Assembly (NCBI GenBank): GCA_029856685.1
Contig: JAHKKZ010000007.1
Coordinates: forward strand, 1-39,534
Reading direction: 5' to 3'
DNA: 39,534 nt
Source of the DNA: Candidatus Njordarchaeota archaeon
GTDB taxonomy: Archaea; Asgardarchaeota; Njordarchaeia; Njordarchaeales; Panguiarchaeaceae
Shown piece by piece: positions 7,598-15,633 of the stretch (positions are counted from its first letter, which is position 1; every line of letters begins with the position of its first letter). The notes beneath the pieces are model-generated. The model had not been told where the DNA came from and searched no databases. It saw only the letters and a list, made by a program, of their open reading frames with translations. A program made the position numbers and the translations under genes.

Positions 7598-8153
7598 TTA
7601 TACTGATTCTGATCCTAATTTTTTCTGGACTTGTTCTCAAGGTTTCTCCAAGTAGGTTTATAAGAGAGCTAAATATTTTCTCTTTGTTTTCTATTCTTGC
7701 CTCCTTACCATCGATCAGGATTTGGAGGCGGGATGGATATTCGTCCTTTATCCAGAATTCTCCCTCCTCCGCAACTTCCTTTTTCCATATCGGCACTCCC
7801 ATTTTTATTCTTTCTATCGTCTCCTCCAATGCTGAAATGCCCTCAGCTCTATGCTTACTTGCGATACCCACAATCATTGTTTCCTCGCCGACGGATAGTT
7901 CTCCTATTTTATGCTCCAGTATTACATCTATGAGACCATACTTATTTTTCACATAGCTGGCTATTTCCCCAAGAAATTTTTCTGCAAGGTCTTTGTGGGC
8001 CTCATATATAAGCTTATTAACATTTCTACCTCTACTCTCCCTGCGGACTACCCCAACAAATATCGTTATGGCACCAACATTTTCACTACTTTTCTTCAGT
8101 TCTTCGAGGATTTTTCCTATTTCACTTAGCTCATTTCCAACTCTAACATGCAT
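7584..8153 (-). CDS. moaE: Molybdopterin synthase catalytic subunit MoaE with C-terminal extension
   Basis: MoaE transfers sulfur from the MoaD thiocarboxylate to precursor Z to make molybdopterin. The core carries GAITIFVGVVRRESRGRNVNKLIYEAH, the HR pair in SKHRAEG (about residues 101-102), and IKMGVPIWKKEV with two Lys (about 117 and 124). Their spacing equals that of the catalytic His103/Arg104/Lys119/Lys126 of E. coli MoaE. Past the normal end at FWIKDEY there are about 50 extra residues of no known domain. The start lies in the stop region of the upstream moaD-like gene, with GGTG 6 bases before ATG 8153, so translation is probably coupled. The cofactor likely serves the divergent AOR enzyme. 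Confidence 0.92.
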   Translation of the reverse strand: MHVRVGNELSEIGKILEELKKSSENVGAITIFVGVVRRESRGRNVNKLIYEAHKDLAEKFLGEIASYVKNKYGLIDVILEHKIGELSVGEETMIVGIASKHRAEGISALEETIERIKMGVPIWKKEVAEEGEFWIKDEYPSRLQILIDGKEARIENKEKIFSSLINLLGETLRTSPEKIRIRISITTYD

Positions 8154-8154
8154 A

Positions 8155-8436
8155 TCAACCACCTGAGCCCAGAGGCATTATATCAATGATATCACCATCC
8201 CGCAGAGAAATCCTCTCGAAGCTTCTCTCAGAACTTACAATCCTATTGTTTATAGCAATCACAACATTATTTCTGAGGGATCCATCATCTTCAAAAATAG
8301 CTCCACTCCTACTTCCCAGAGACTTCCTAATATCGGACAGTAAGTCAGCAAGCGACCCTAACCCATCCAATACTATTTCAGAGACCCCTATCTCTTCTCT
8401 CAACCAAGCGAAGAATCTAACCACTACCCTAGCCAA
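8155..8436 (-). CDS. MoaD/ThiS-like sulfur carrier protein (second copy)
   Basis: A 93-residue beta-grasp protein ending in Gly-Gly (PLGSGG), the tail that is adenylated and thiocarboxylated. It starts with VVVRFFAWLREEIG, the usual MoaD beginning, and has the DGDIIDIMP strand before the tail. The start is TTG 8436, 4 to 5 bases after GTGATC; an in-frame stop lies just upstream. It overlaps moaE by a few bases and follows the other moaD-like gene by 35 bases, so all three form one operon. Direct overlap with moaE makes this the more likely MoaE partner, but this is inference. It also has an insertion of about ten residues (SGAIFEDDGSL) relative to the usual fold. Confidence 0.85.
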   Translation of the reverse strand: MARVVVRFFAWLREEIGVSEIVLDGLGSLADLLSDIRKSLGSRSGAIFEDDGSLRNNVVIAINNRIVSSERSFERISLRDGDIIDIMPLGSGG

Positions 8437-8471
8437 AATAGATCACATACTTACCTATCGTTAATATAATT

Positions 8472-8762
8472 CTAACCCCCCGCTCCAGGAGGGAAAATCG
8501 CTATTTCATCTCCATCCTTTACAGCAGTATCAAATTCCCTGAAAAGACGAATATTAACCCCATTAACCAGAATTGGAAGAGAGCTATGTTGCTTCCACAA
8601 ATCAAATATTTTTTGTGGAAAATCCGCACCCACAACCTTTCCCAAAGCCTCAACAACATCTCTAACCACAACAGAATCCTTATGACTTCCCAAATCGAGG
8701 TCTATCTCCTCCTTCCCAACAAGTTCACGCAGAAACCCAAAGAATCTTACTCTAACTTTCAA
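8472..8762 (-). CDS. moaD: MoaD-like sulfur carrier protein (first copy)
   Basis: A 96-residue MoaD/ThiS-fold protein with VRVRFFGFLRELVGKEEI at the start, ILVNG in the middle, DGDEIAIFPPGAGG at the end and the essential terminal Gly-Gly. It is the first gene of a three-gene minus-strand operon (moaD-like, moaD-like, moaE). The start is TTG 8762, 5 bases after GGTGGG. It reads away from the AOR gene across a 267-base divergent region. One copy may supply sulfur for molybdopterin and the other for a different thiolation, for example of tRNA, or they may serve Mo and W enzymes differently. Sequence alone does not decide this. Confidence 0.88.
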   Translation of the reverse strand: MKVRVRFFGFLRELVGKEEIDLDLGSHKDSVVVRDVVEALGKVVGADFPQKIFDLWKQHSSLPILVNGVNIRLFREFDTAVKDGDEIAIFPPGAGG

Positions 8763-8906
8763 GGCAACCCACCTAAATTATTACAATAGTTATATCACTG
8801 AGATAAAAAGCTTGTCCATATCTCACCAAAAATTCTCGGCTAATGTAGCTTAGACCTTAGCTTCTGTATATATGTTTGGAACTCTCCTTAATTATCAAAG
8901 AAAAAA

Positions 8907-8919
8907 CGAAAAAATTTCG
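8907..8919. repeat. Short AT-rich palindrome nested in a longer inverted repeat, moaD-AOR intergenic region
   Basis: CGAAA-AAA-TTTCG forms a 5-base-pair arm inverted repeat. It is nested between GAACTC (8879-8884) and its reverse complement GAGTTC (8926-8931). Such nested symmetry between divergent genes could be an operator or an RNA hairpin, but the arms are short and chance is possible in AT-rich DNA. Confidence 0.25.
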
Positions 8920-8973
8920 TATTACGAGTTCTCCGCTATGAAGAAATTTGAAAAATTTTGCGTATATAGCAAA

Positions 8974-8984
8974 GAAATATAAAA
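8974..8984 (+). promoter_or_regulatory. Candidate TATA box of the AOR gene
   Basis: GAAATATAAAA lies about 50 bases before the AOR ATG. Initiation some 25 bases downstream would give a leader of about 20-25 bases containing the GGTGTGA ribosome-binding site at 9020-9026. Confidence 0.5.
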
Positions 8985-9029
8985 TCGTTGTCAATATATA
9001 CTTAGCATAGAAAAATTCTGGTGTGAATA

Positions 9030-10919
9030 ATGCCAGGCGGGTATATGGGCAAGGTTCTCCGTGTGAACCTAACCAAAGGCAAGATAAAAGAAGAAACTAT
9101 TCCGGAGGAAGTTCTACGCAACTGGATCGGAGGAAGAGGGCTAGGCGTATACATAATGCTTAAAGAGGTCGATCCAAAAGTAGATCCACTAAGCCCAGAT
9201 AACAAAGCTATTGTCTTAACAGGACCTCTCGTAGGTGTCCTAGGAGTTCCATCTAGTGGTAGATGGTGCTCGGTTACTAAGTCCCCACTAACAAATACAA
9301 TTCATGATAGTCACTGTGGTGGTAAGTTTGGTCCTGAACTAAAATTTGCTGGTGTGGATGCAATCATTATTGAGGGTGCCGCTAAGGAGCCCGTCTATTT
9401 GTGGATTCACGATGGGAAAGCTGAGCTACGTTCAGCTAAGCATCTTTGGGGTCTAGATGTCCATACAACTACTGACATGATTAAAGAAGAACTTGCTAAG
9501 GAGATTGGGAAAGATGAGGCTGATAAGATCAAAGTTGCTTGTATAGGGCCCGCAGGAGAAAATCTAGTTAAATACGCAGCGATAATGAGCGACTATAATA
9601 GAGCTGCAGGTAGGGGCGGACATGGAGCCGTTTGGGGCTCAAAGAAACTTAAGGCAATAGCTGTGAGAGGACATATGAAGGTACCAGTAGCTGATGAGGC
9701 TAAGCTCAAAGATGCCATTGCCAAGGCTATGGAGAAGATAAAAAAGAGCCCAGTTACTTCTGAATCCCTACCCACCTATGGAACCGCTGTGTTGGTGAAC
9801 ATTATTAATCAGCATGGAATACTCCCAACAAGAAACTTCCAGACCGGTGTATTCCCTGAAGCTGATAAAATCAGTGGTGAGACACTAGCTAAGACTTTAC
9901 TTGACAAGGAGCTCGTCAAGGAGGAAATCTGTTGGGGATGCCCAATAGGTTGTGCTAGGGGTACAAGAGTAACGACTCCTCCCTGGACTGGTGAGGGAGG
10001 AGGCCCAGAATATGAGACTATCTGGGCATTTGGGGCTCAGACTGGAACAAGTAATCTGGAGGCAATAACAAAGGCTAATTATCTATGTAATGAGCTTGGG
10101 TTGGATACCATCAGCATGGGTCATACGATTGGTACGCTAATGGAGCTTGCAGAAAAAGGAAAAGTTCCCAAGGAGAAGCTAAGAGGACTCAGAGTTGAAT
10201 GGGGAAGCGAGGAAGCTATAGTGGAGCTCACATGGAGAACAGCTTATCGTTCTGGAATAGGTAATGACCTAGCTGAGGGCGCACTAAGATTGGCTGAGAA
10301 ATATGGTGCGCCAGAGCTGGCTATGGTCGTCAGGGGACAGGAGCTTCCAGCATATGATCCGAGGGGAGCTCAAGGGCATGGACTTGCGTATGCCACAAGT
10401 AATAGAGGAGGATGCCACGTAAGAGCATACATGATCTCACCAGAGGTTCTTGGAGTTCCAGAACTCATTGATAGGTTCTCAACAGAAGGAAAAGCAAAGC
10501 TGGTCAAACACTTCCAGGATGTATTCGCTGTTATTGATAGTTTGGTCGTATGTCTGTTCACATGTTTCGCTATATGGGCAGAGGAGTACGCCGCATTGCT
10601 CTCCGCGGTCACTGGGTGGAATTATACTGTTGAGGACATAGAAAAAATCGGAGAGAGAATATGGAATGCTGAGAGAGCTTTCAATGTCCTTGCATTTGGA
10701 GATGGACGCAAATATGACACATTACCTAAGAGACTTCTAGAGGAACCCATGCCCGAGGGGCCCGCCAAAGGATATGTCGTGAAACTAGATGAGATGTTGG
10801 AGGAGTACTACAAGCTACGTGGATGGATCGATGGTAGGCCAACGAGAGCAAAGCTTGAGGCGCTGGGACTTGACTGGGTTGCTAAGAAGCTTGAGAAGGC
10901 TGGGCTTCTTCCTAGCTAA
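9030..10919 (+). CDS. Tungsten-type aldehyde ferredoxin oxidoreductase family enzyme
   Basis: The 629-residue protein spans the full AOR family, which oxidises aldehydes to carboxylic acids with ferredoxin, using a bis-pyranopterin tungsten (or Mo) centre and one 4Fe-4S cluster. The N-terminal domain shows GKVLRVNLTKG, GGRGLGVYIM, LTGPLVGVLGVPSSGR and GGKFGPELKFAG. The cluster ligands are visible as Cys301, Cys304 and Cys308 in CWGCPIGC, with Cys508 in DSLVVC as the fourth; Cys512 is an extra one nearby. GTSNLEAI, NELGLDTIS and YDPRGAQGHGLAYATSNRG are further family blocks. The start is ATG 9030 with GGTG 6 bases before it. A divergent moaD-moaD-moaE operon provides cofactor genes next door. 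Length is typical; the exact aldehyde is not predictable. Confidence 0.95.
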   Translation: MPGGYMGKVLRVNLTKGKIKEETIPEEVLRNWIGGRGLGVYIMLKEVDPKVDPLSPDNKAIVLTGPLVGVLGVPSSGRWCSVTKSPLTNTIHDSHCGGKFGPELKFAGVDAIIIEGAAKEPVYLWIHDGKAELRSAKHLWGLDVHTTTDMIKEELAKEIGKDEADKIKVACIGPAGENLVKYAAIMSDYNRAAGRGGHGAVWGSKKLKAIAVRGHMKVPVADEAKLKDAIAKAMEKIKKSPVTSESLPTYGTAVLVNIINQHGILPTRNFQTGVFPEADKISGETLAKTLLDKELVKEEICWGCPIGCARGTRVTTPPWTGEGGGPEYETIWAFGAQTGTSNLEAITKANYLCNELGLDTISMGHTIGTLMELAEKGKVPKEKLRGLRVEWGSEEAIVELTWRTAYRSGIGNDLAEGALRLAEKYGAPELAMVVRGQELPAYDPRGAQGHGLAYATSNRGGCHVRAYMISPEVLGVPELIDRFSTEGKAKLVKHFQDVFAVIDSLVVCLFTCFAIWAEEYAALLSAVTGWNYTVEDIEKIGERIWNAERAFNVLAFGDGRKYDTLPKRLLEEPMPEGPAKGYVVKLDEMLEEYYKLRGWIDGRPTRAKLEALGLDWVAKKLEKAGLLPS

Positions 10920-11180
10920 ACATTTTAACTTTTTTTATTTTTCTGACAACATATAGTTTTTTATTGCTACGTATAGCTTCCACGAATTCTTTAGCAACAC
11001 TATGTGGTTTTCTGATTATCCGTGAATAGGATTATGACTCCCTCTTCTTAGTGCGGTGGAGGCATCTTTCCTTATTGCCTTATCTATGTTTATTCTTAAC
11101 CTCTCGTTTTTCTCTCTGAGCAACACAAATGCTCAATATTGTCGCTAATAGCATCACCAATAAGTATCGCTAGCTGGAGA
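10915..11180 (-). pseudogene. Remnant of an unidentified small gene downstream of the DUF89 gene
   Basis: The minus strand here holds protein-like pieces in three frames that join in order: LQLAILIGDAISDNIEHL, then LLREKNERLRINIDKAIRKD followed by ASTALRRG, then VIILFTDN, then PHSVAKEFVEAIRSNKKLYV followed by VRKIKKVKM and a stop. Each piece has good amphipathic or strand character, and the joins need about three frameshifts. This fits a decayed gene of roughly 85-90 codons. I cannot name the family. It lies immediately after the intact DUF89 gene on the same strand, so it may be a lost operon partner. The other reading is a chance run of open frames, which is less likely given four consecutive segments. 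Confidence 0.5.
10921..10943 (+). terminator. T-rich terminator after the AOR gene
   Basis: Directly after the AOR stop the coding strand reads TTTTAACTTTTTTTATTTTT. This is the oligo-T type of intrinsic terminator used by archaeal RNA polymerase. Confidence 0.5.
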
Positions 11181-11184
11181 GTAT

Positions 11185-12063
11185 TCAGAAAAGCTTCTTT
11201 ATTACTAACTCACCCTGATTTACCCCCAGCGATCGGGCGACTGGTTTGCATTTGGCTTTAAGGATAATAAATGTAGGCGTATCTAACCTATATTCTGTCA
11301 GAGTTTCATATGCCCCCATACCCTTCGCTATGATTATTTCCGCCCTCCTAATCTCTCTTCTGAATTCGTCTGTTGCTTGCTCTAGCACCACTCCAACAAA
11401 TTCTCCTACAGGCACTAATACGTCCGCGACTTCTCTAAACCCAAGCATCCCTGCTTCCTCCACGGTTATGTCATTCAGAACAGGGGAGGCACGGGCACCA
11501 ACAACAATGCGGCCAGAAAATTTTCTCAGATACTTTATGACCCATAGATCTATTACTGCTTCTCCCGCATTGTCGAGGATATACAGTATATTTCTCTTAT
11601 CTTTAATTAGGTGATATAGTTCGATACTATCATCGATAGCTACTTTGCCCATAGCCTCCTTGAGCTCAGTTTCAAATGTTTCTAATGAGAATTCGTGGCC
11701 CTTTATAAACCACTCAGTGGCATTTGCAGCGGCGGCTAGAAACATTATTCTTCTGAAATTATCATACGATGTATCTTCCATGTCTACCTCAGAGAATATC
11801 TTCTGTGCTACTTTCGCCGCAATCCTATTGCTTTTCTCTTTCAGCATATTGTATGGATCCTCTATTCCGAGAGTCTCTGCGATTATTCTCTCACGTTTGG
11901 TTCCCAGTATTGCAGGTACGCTCCCCGGTGTAAATTCTCTTATGAGGAGCTCCGAAATCCTCTTCATAACCTCTATTATCTTCACCTTATCGTCTGATAG
12001 CATCTGAGAAATCCTTAGGGCTCTTTCCAGCAGACATATATAGCATTCGGGTTCAACTTTCAA
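11185..12063 (-). CDS. DUF89/ARMT1-like damage-control phosphatase family protein
   Basis: This 292-residue protein matches the archaeal subgroup of DUF89 (AF1104-like). It has the N-terminal PECYICLLERAL with a Cys pair, the metal-site motif ILYILDNAGEAVIDLWVIKYL (Asp-Asn and Glu), VVGARASPVLNDIT, and KGMGAYETLTEY with the conserved Glu. DUF89 proteins are metal-dependent phosphatases thought to remove damaged or over-phosphorylated metabolites; related members act on sugar phosphates and cofactors. The start is TTG 12063, preceded by GAGGTG. The gene is divergent from the small basic protein at 12131, and a gene remnant follows its stop. Confidence 0.85.
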   Translation of the reverse strand: MKVEPECYICLLERALRISQMLSDDKVKIIEVMKRISELLIREFTPGSVPAILGTKRERIIAETLGIEDPYNMLKEKSNRIAAKVAQKIFSEVDMEDTSYDNFRRIMFLAAAANATEWFIKGHEFSLETFETELKEAMGKVAIDDSIELYHLIKDKRNILYILDNAGEAVIDLWVIKYLRKFSGRIVVGARASPVLNDITVEEAGMLGFREVADVLVPVGEFVGVVLEQATDEFRREIRRAEIIIAKGMGAYETLTEYRLDTPTFIILKAKCKPVARSLGVNQGELVIKKLF

Positions 12064-12130
12064 GGATTAACACCTCGTATTACCAGGTCCTAATATATCG
12101 TTTTTTTCTTAATTATCTGGTGGATTATAT

Positions 12131-12346
12131 ATGAAGAAAAAACAGCTTTCACAGGCAACGATACGTGTTATGGGGAGCAAGGATCTTGTGACAAAATTAG
12201 TCTCACTGATATTGAGGGTGCTTGAGAGTCAAGGCCTTGACTTCACGGCTCCACGCGAATACCCTATGTATAAAGACAAGAAAAAGAGAAAGGAGATAGA
12301 CCCCGATAGGAGTAGGATATACATAACTGTTTATGGGAGTTTTTAG
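12131..12346 (+). CDS. Small basic protein, unknown
   Basis: A 71-residue protein rich in Lys and Arg. It has an N-terminal helix-forming part (SKDLVTKLVSLILRVLESQG), a basic linker (PMYKDKKKRKEIDPDRSR) and a final strand (IYITVYG). The pattern, together with ATIRVMGS at the start, suggests a small alpha/beta nucleic-acid-binding or ribosome-associated protein, but I do not recognise the family. GGTGG lies 7 to 8 bases before the ATG. It is divergent from the DUF89 gene, and its stop overlaps the ABC permease gene end by 4 bases. Confidence 0.6.
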   Translation: MKKKQLSQATIRVMGSKDLVTKLVSLILRVLESQGLDFTAPREYPMYKDKKKRKEIDPDRSRIYITVYGSF

Positions 12347-13938
12347 AGATACTCAGTCGCCTCTATCTCTCCAAGATACTTCCCAGCCGCTCTAATGAGT
12401 TTTCTTCTGATAGTGTAGGATATCAGTATTGCTACGAGCTCAATTACCACGAGATGCATAACGGATACTAGGCCAAATACTAGGAAGATACTTATAAAGG
12501 AACTAGTGATTATGGACACTATCATAATCGCTGAGGAGAGTATACCGCCAGTAGTCTTGAGAGCTTTTCTAGGATTCTCCGCTTTGAAGTCTGTCCACCT
12601 AACAGCGATGTATGATACTAAGCCTGTTGATAGAAGGGATAATACTGCTACATAAAGTATGACGACAACAGCAATATGCAGAGGTAACATAAAAACACAT
12701 ATAGGTGTTAACAGAGTTATCGTAATAGCGACCAGAATATCGGACATCAAAGCCTTAGCCCTCACAATTTTCGTTGGATCTATGGGACTTGAAAGCAATA
12801 ATGCAAGGTTCTGTTTCTCCATGGCAAGTGTTGTTGGTATGATTATCATCGGCGGAACCACGGACATTATAGATGCAAATATGAATATCAGATTTATGTT
12901 TGCTAGTTGGAGTTCCTCGGATGGTGCGCCGCCCAGTGTTCCCGGAGCGAAGTTTAATAGGAGAAGAATGTAAACAATGTAGACAAATAGTATTGATGAT
13001 ACAAGCGCGGGTTCGCGGGAGACCATGCGTAGTTCTTTTCTAAATAATCCACCCACCTCTTGACCAAACAACCTATATGTCAGGCTCTTCTTAGAGACAT
13101 ATTTTATCTTGATGCGTTCTTCTGGAGTCTTTATGAAGCCAGCCATATATTTTCTACGTAACAGGGATGAGACCCCCTCCATAAGGCTTACAGAGAAAAC
13201 CACAGATAAAGCAAATAGTAGTAGCTCACTAATATCCCCGACTCCTAGGTGCAGTGGGCTAGAATACCATCGAAGAGGAGAAGCTATATGTGATAGAAAA
13301 GCTGAGATTTCCTGGAAGATATTTATTATATTGGGATCGAAGGAATACACCGCACCATAAATATATCCGCCCAGAATCGCTATTGGTAGCCAGAGGGCTA
13401 ACCTCTGTTTACGTGTGAGACGCACATAGAATATACCTAGAGATGCACCAATAGACGCAAAGGTCAATACTCCTAGGAGCAGACTCATGCAGAAAAGAAA
13501 AACAGATAGTACGCTAAAACTGGCTGCTAGAAGAATTCCGATGAGGGCTGGGTAGGCCAGAATCATCATGAATAAAACAACGATGAGGCTATTGACCAAT
13601 AGGAAAGCTCTAAAAACATCATTAGGACTCATCGGAGAGTTTAAGAACAAGTTTATTTTAGCCCTTTGATTCTTCCGAACAGAGGTAACAATAGAAAAAC
13701 CACCGCTCAATGCAAAAAGGAATATCATGAGCAGAAATGTTGGCATAGCCTCCATAATCATCTGCTTCGCTTCACGAAGAAGCTCTCTGACTATGGGCAT
13801 GCTGAATATCGTGTATACGAATACTATGTAGAGTATTATGAGAATAATACCAATGATTAGTCCAGCTATCCTCGAATTTTTCTCTCTGATGTATCTTAAA
13901 AAGCTTTTTATTTCGTATTTAAACACTATCTTATACAT
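12343..13938 (-). CDS. ABC-2-type exporter permease
   Basis: A protein of about 530 residues with some 12 hydrophobic segments arranged in two blocks, each beginning with a soluble or amphipathic part. Examples are KIVFKYEIKSFLRYIREKNS at the start and KELRMVSREPALVSSILFV at the second block. FLNSPMSPNDVFRAF in the first half and LLLSSPIDPTKIVRAKAL in the second are the paired coupling loops expected for this exporter type. It is the membrane partner of the ATPase gene just upstream, whose end overlaps the track start (TTG 13953); ATG 13938 is the alternative I list. Together they would export a lipid, peptide or drug-like substrate. No substrate clue is visible. Confidence 0.75.
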   Translation of the reverse strand: MYKIVFKYEIKSFLRYIREKNSRIAGLIIGIILIILYIVFVYTIFSMPIVRELLREAKQMIMEAMPTFLLMIFLFALSGGFSIVTSVRKNQRAKINLFLNSPMSPNDVFRAFLLVNSLIVVLFMMILAYPALIGILLAASFSVLSVFLFCMSLLLGVLTFASIGASLGIFYVRLTRKQRLALWLPIAILGGYIYGAVYSFDPNIINIFQEISAFLSHIASPLRWYSSPLHLGVGDISELLLFALSVVFSVSLMEGVSSLLRRKYMAGFIKTPEERIKIKYVSKKSLTYRLFGQEVGGLFRKELRMVSREPALVSSILFVYIVYILLLLNFAPGTLGGAPSEELQLANINLIFIFASIMSVVPPMIIIPTTLAMEKQNLALLLSSPIDPTKIVRAKALMSDILVAITITLLTPICVFMLPLHIAVVVILYVAVLSLLSTGLVSYIAVRWTDFKAENPRKALKTTGGILSSAIMIVSIITSSFISIFLVFGLVSVMHLVVIELVAILISYTIRRKLIRAAGKYLGEIEATEYL

Positions 13939-13945
13939 TCCAAAC

Positions 13946-14725
13946 CTAACCAATTTTCTCCCTCATACGAAGAAACTCTATTATCATCTCATATTCTGGT
14001 CCACCAGTGAGTTCGAAGTATAGGTCTCGAAGTTTCCCGCCCTCTGCTGTTTCTGTTTTTATATCCTCGGGAGCGCCTTCCCATATTTTTCGTCCCTTAT
14101 GGATAATTACTATGCGGTCGGCGAGCACCTCAGCAACCTCGAGAATATGAGTGCTAAATAGTGTTGCTACCCCCTCCTTCTTCAATCCCGCCAAGATTAT
14201 CTCTAGTGAGGCTAGGCCCTTCGGATCTAAGTTCGCTGTGATTTCATCTATTATTAGGAGCTTTGGGTTGTGTATAAGGGCCATCATTAGGGCGAGTTTT
14301 CTTCTCATACCCGCCGAATATGTTGATACTAGCTGGTCTAATGCTTGTCCCATCTCTAGTATCTGTGCAAGTCTCATGAGTTCATCCTCATGTTCCTTCA
14401 AATTCATTCTCCATAGATCCGCTATGAGATTTATGTTTTCAAAGCCGGACAGAGAATCATACACATATGCGTCTTCGGGCACATACCCTAAACATCTCTT
14501 AGCTTGAATCGGTTCTCTCGTTATGCTGTGCCCGAATATGTATACATCGCCCTCAGTAGGTCTCAGAATCCCAACGGCGATCCTCATAAGCGTAGTTTTG
14601 CCGCTTCCATTAGGACCAAGAAGCGCTACTATCTCCCCTCTTCTTACTCTCATAGTAAAATTTCTAACCGCAGTAGTCCCGTTATAATTCTTAGTTACCT
14701 TATCAAAGAAGATTGCCTCAGACAT
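13946..14725 (-). CDS. ABC transporter ATP-binding protein
   Basis: A 259-residue ABC ATPase with Walker A GPNGSGKTT, Q-loop region GYVPEDAYVYDSLSG, signature YSAGMRRKLALMMALIHNP (LSGGQ variant), Walker B LLIIDEITANLDP and H-loop STHILEVAE. It belongs to the CcmA/NatA-like export class, with the YSAGMRRKL form of signature. The gene precedes and overlaps the permease gene, so the pair forms a two-gene exporter operon. The C-terminal 40 residues beyond the nucleotide-binding core (LRDLYFELTGG) are typical for this subgroup. Confidence 0.93.
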   Translation of the reverse strand: MSEAIFFDKVTKNYNGTTAVRNFTMRVRRGEIVALLGPNGSGKTTLMRIAVGILRPTEGDVYIFGHSITREPIQAKRCLGYVPEDAYVYDSLSGFENINLIADLWRMNLKEHEDELMRLAQILEMGQALDQLVSTYSAGMRRKLALMMALIHNPKLLIIDEITANLDPKGLASLEIILAGLKKEGVATLFSTHILEVAEVLADRIVIIHKGRKIWEGAPEDIKTETAEGGKLRDLYFELTGGPEYEMIIEFLRMREKIG

Positions 14726-14881
14726 CGGTTCCAGCCCTAAGTAGCTAGGTATTGTAGATTATATTGATAGAATATAATTAAATAACCGAGAAATATATCT
14801 CCCAGACAAAAATCTGTGCAGAACTATGATGAGTCAAAATTCAGTTTCTCCAACTAAACATCATCTCAAACTACGATTAGT

Positions 14882-15406
14882 TTACGATTCTATTTTAAGC
14901 CTAGAAACATAGTTAACAAGCTTCTCTATCGCCGGAATACGAACTAAAATCGATTCAGAGCAAAGTTTTCCTTCATGGAAACCCCAGACATGTAAAGTCC
15001 AAGCTTGGTCTAGGGCTTGCAGAATAAAATTTCCGAATTTTCTCGCTAGTCTTCTGGCCGCTTTATCCAAATCGGTGACAGTCCATCTACCCCGTGCTTT
15101 TACATCACCCAAAATATCGCCCAAGTTTTCTGCTACAGTTAAGGCCTTTATGGATTCTTCAACGGCCTTATAGAGTTTCTCCGATGCTTGGATAGGGTCT
15201 TTCTTAATTAGATTTTTTCCTTCCCTGAAAAACTTCTCTGCCAACTCTGCGTGGATTGAGGCTTCCTCTTTTGGGTCTAGATCTAATTTCTGAATCAGTG
15301 ATTCTATTATGAATTTTTCCACATCAATATTACGTTCCACAGCTTTCTGAAATAAACTTTTTGGTATCTCTATTGTGACAGACAAAGCGAACTCCTCCGG
15401 CGACAT
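14882..15406 (-). CDS. PaREP1-family protein
   Basis: The 174-residue protein fits the PaREP1 family first noticed as a multicopy family in Pyrobaculum. An N-terminal strand-helix part (VTIEIPKSLFQKAVERN) is followed by a HEPN-like helical core with AELAEKFFREGKNLIKKDPI, QASEKLYKAVEESIKAL, and WTLHVWGFHEG near the end. PaREP1 genes occur in many crenarchaea, often near mobile or toxin-antitoxin-like loci, and their function is not established. GGAGGTATC lies before ATG 15406. The gene stands alone, with AT-rich gaps of about 150-225 bases on both sides in which I see no gene. Confidence 0.8.
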   Translation of the reverse strand: MSPEEFALSVTIEIPKSLFQKAVERNIDVEKFIIESLIQKLDLDPKEEASIHAELAEKFFREGKNLIKKDPIQASEKLYKAVEESIKALTVAENLGDILGDVKARGRWTVTDLDKAARRLARKFGNFILQALDQAWTLHVWGFHEGKLCSESILVRIPAIEKLVNYVSRLKIES

Positions 15407-15633
15407 CCCGATACCTCCGATATCTTATGAAAAAAGATAAGGAAATCCTAAATCAAATCCAGCTCATATTCATCTATTCTTCTTCCCCATCCCTATCAAC
15501 AGCCACGACGAAAATACAGCCACCAAAACAGCAAAACAACTACTTAATTATATTGTGATGTGTAAGCTATTTATTAGTTGGTTTCATTATTAGCGATTAG
15601 ATTGCTTATCTACTATGATTCAGGAGGTTTTCG

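Noticed and set aside
14820-14880. Possible C/D-box sRNA (GATGATG and CTGA boxes on the minus strand)
   Set aside because: The C box is imperfect, the D box is missing or misplaced and no guide can be defined, so it is not better than chance.
15407-15633. Gene content in the PaREP1-DedA gap
   Set aside because: Both strands hold only short interrupted frames; nothing with family likeness, promoter and start together.
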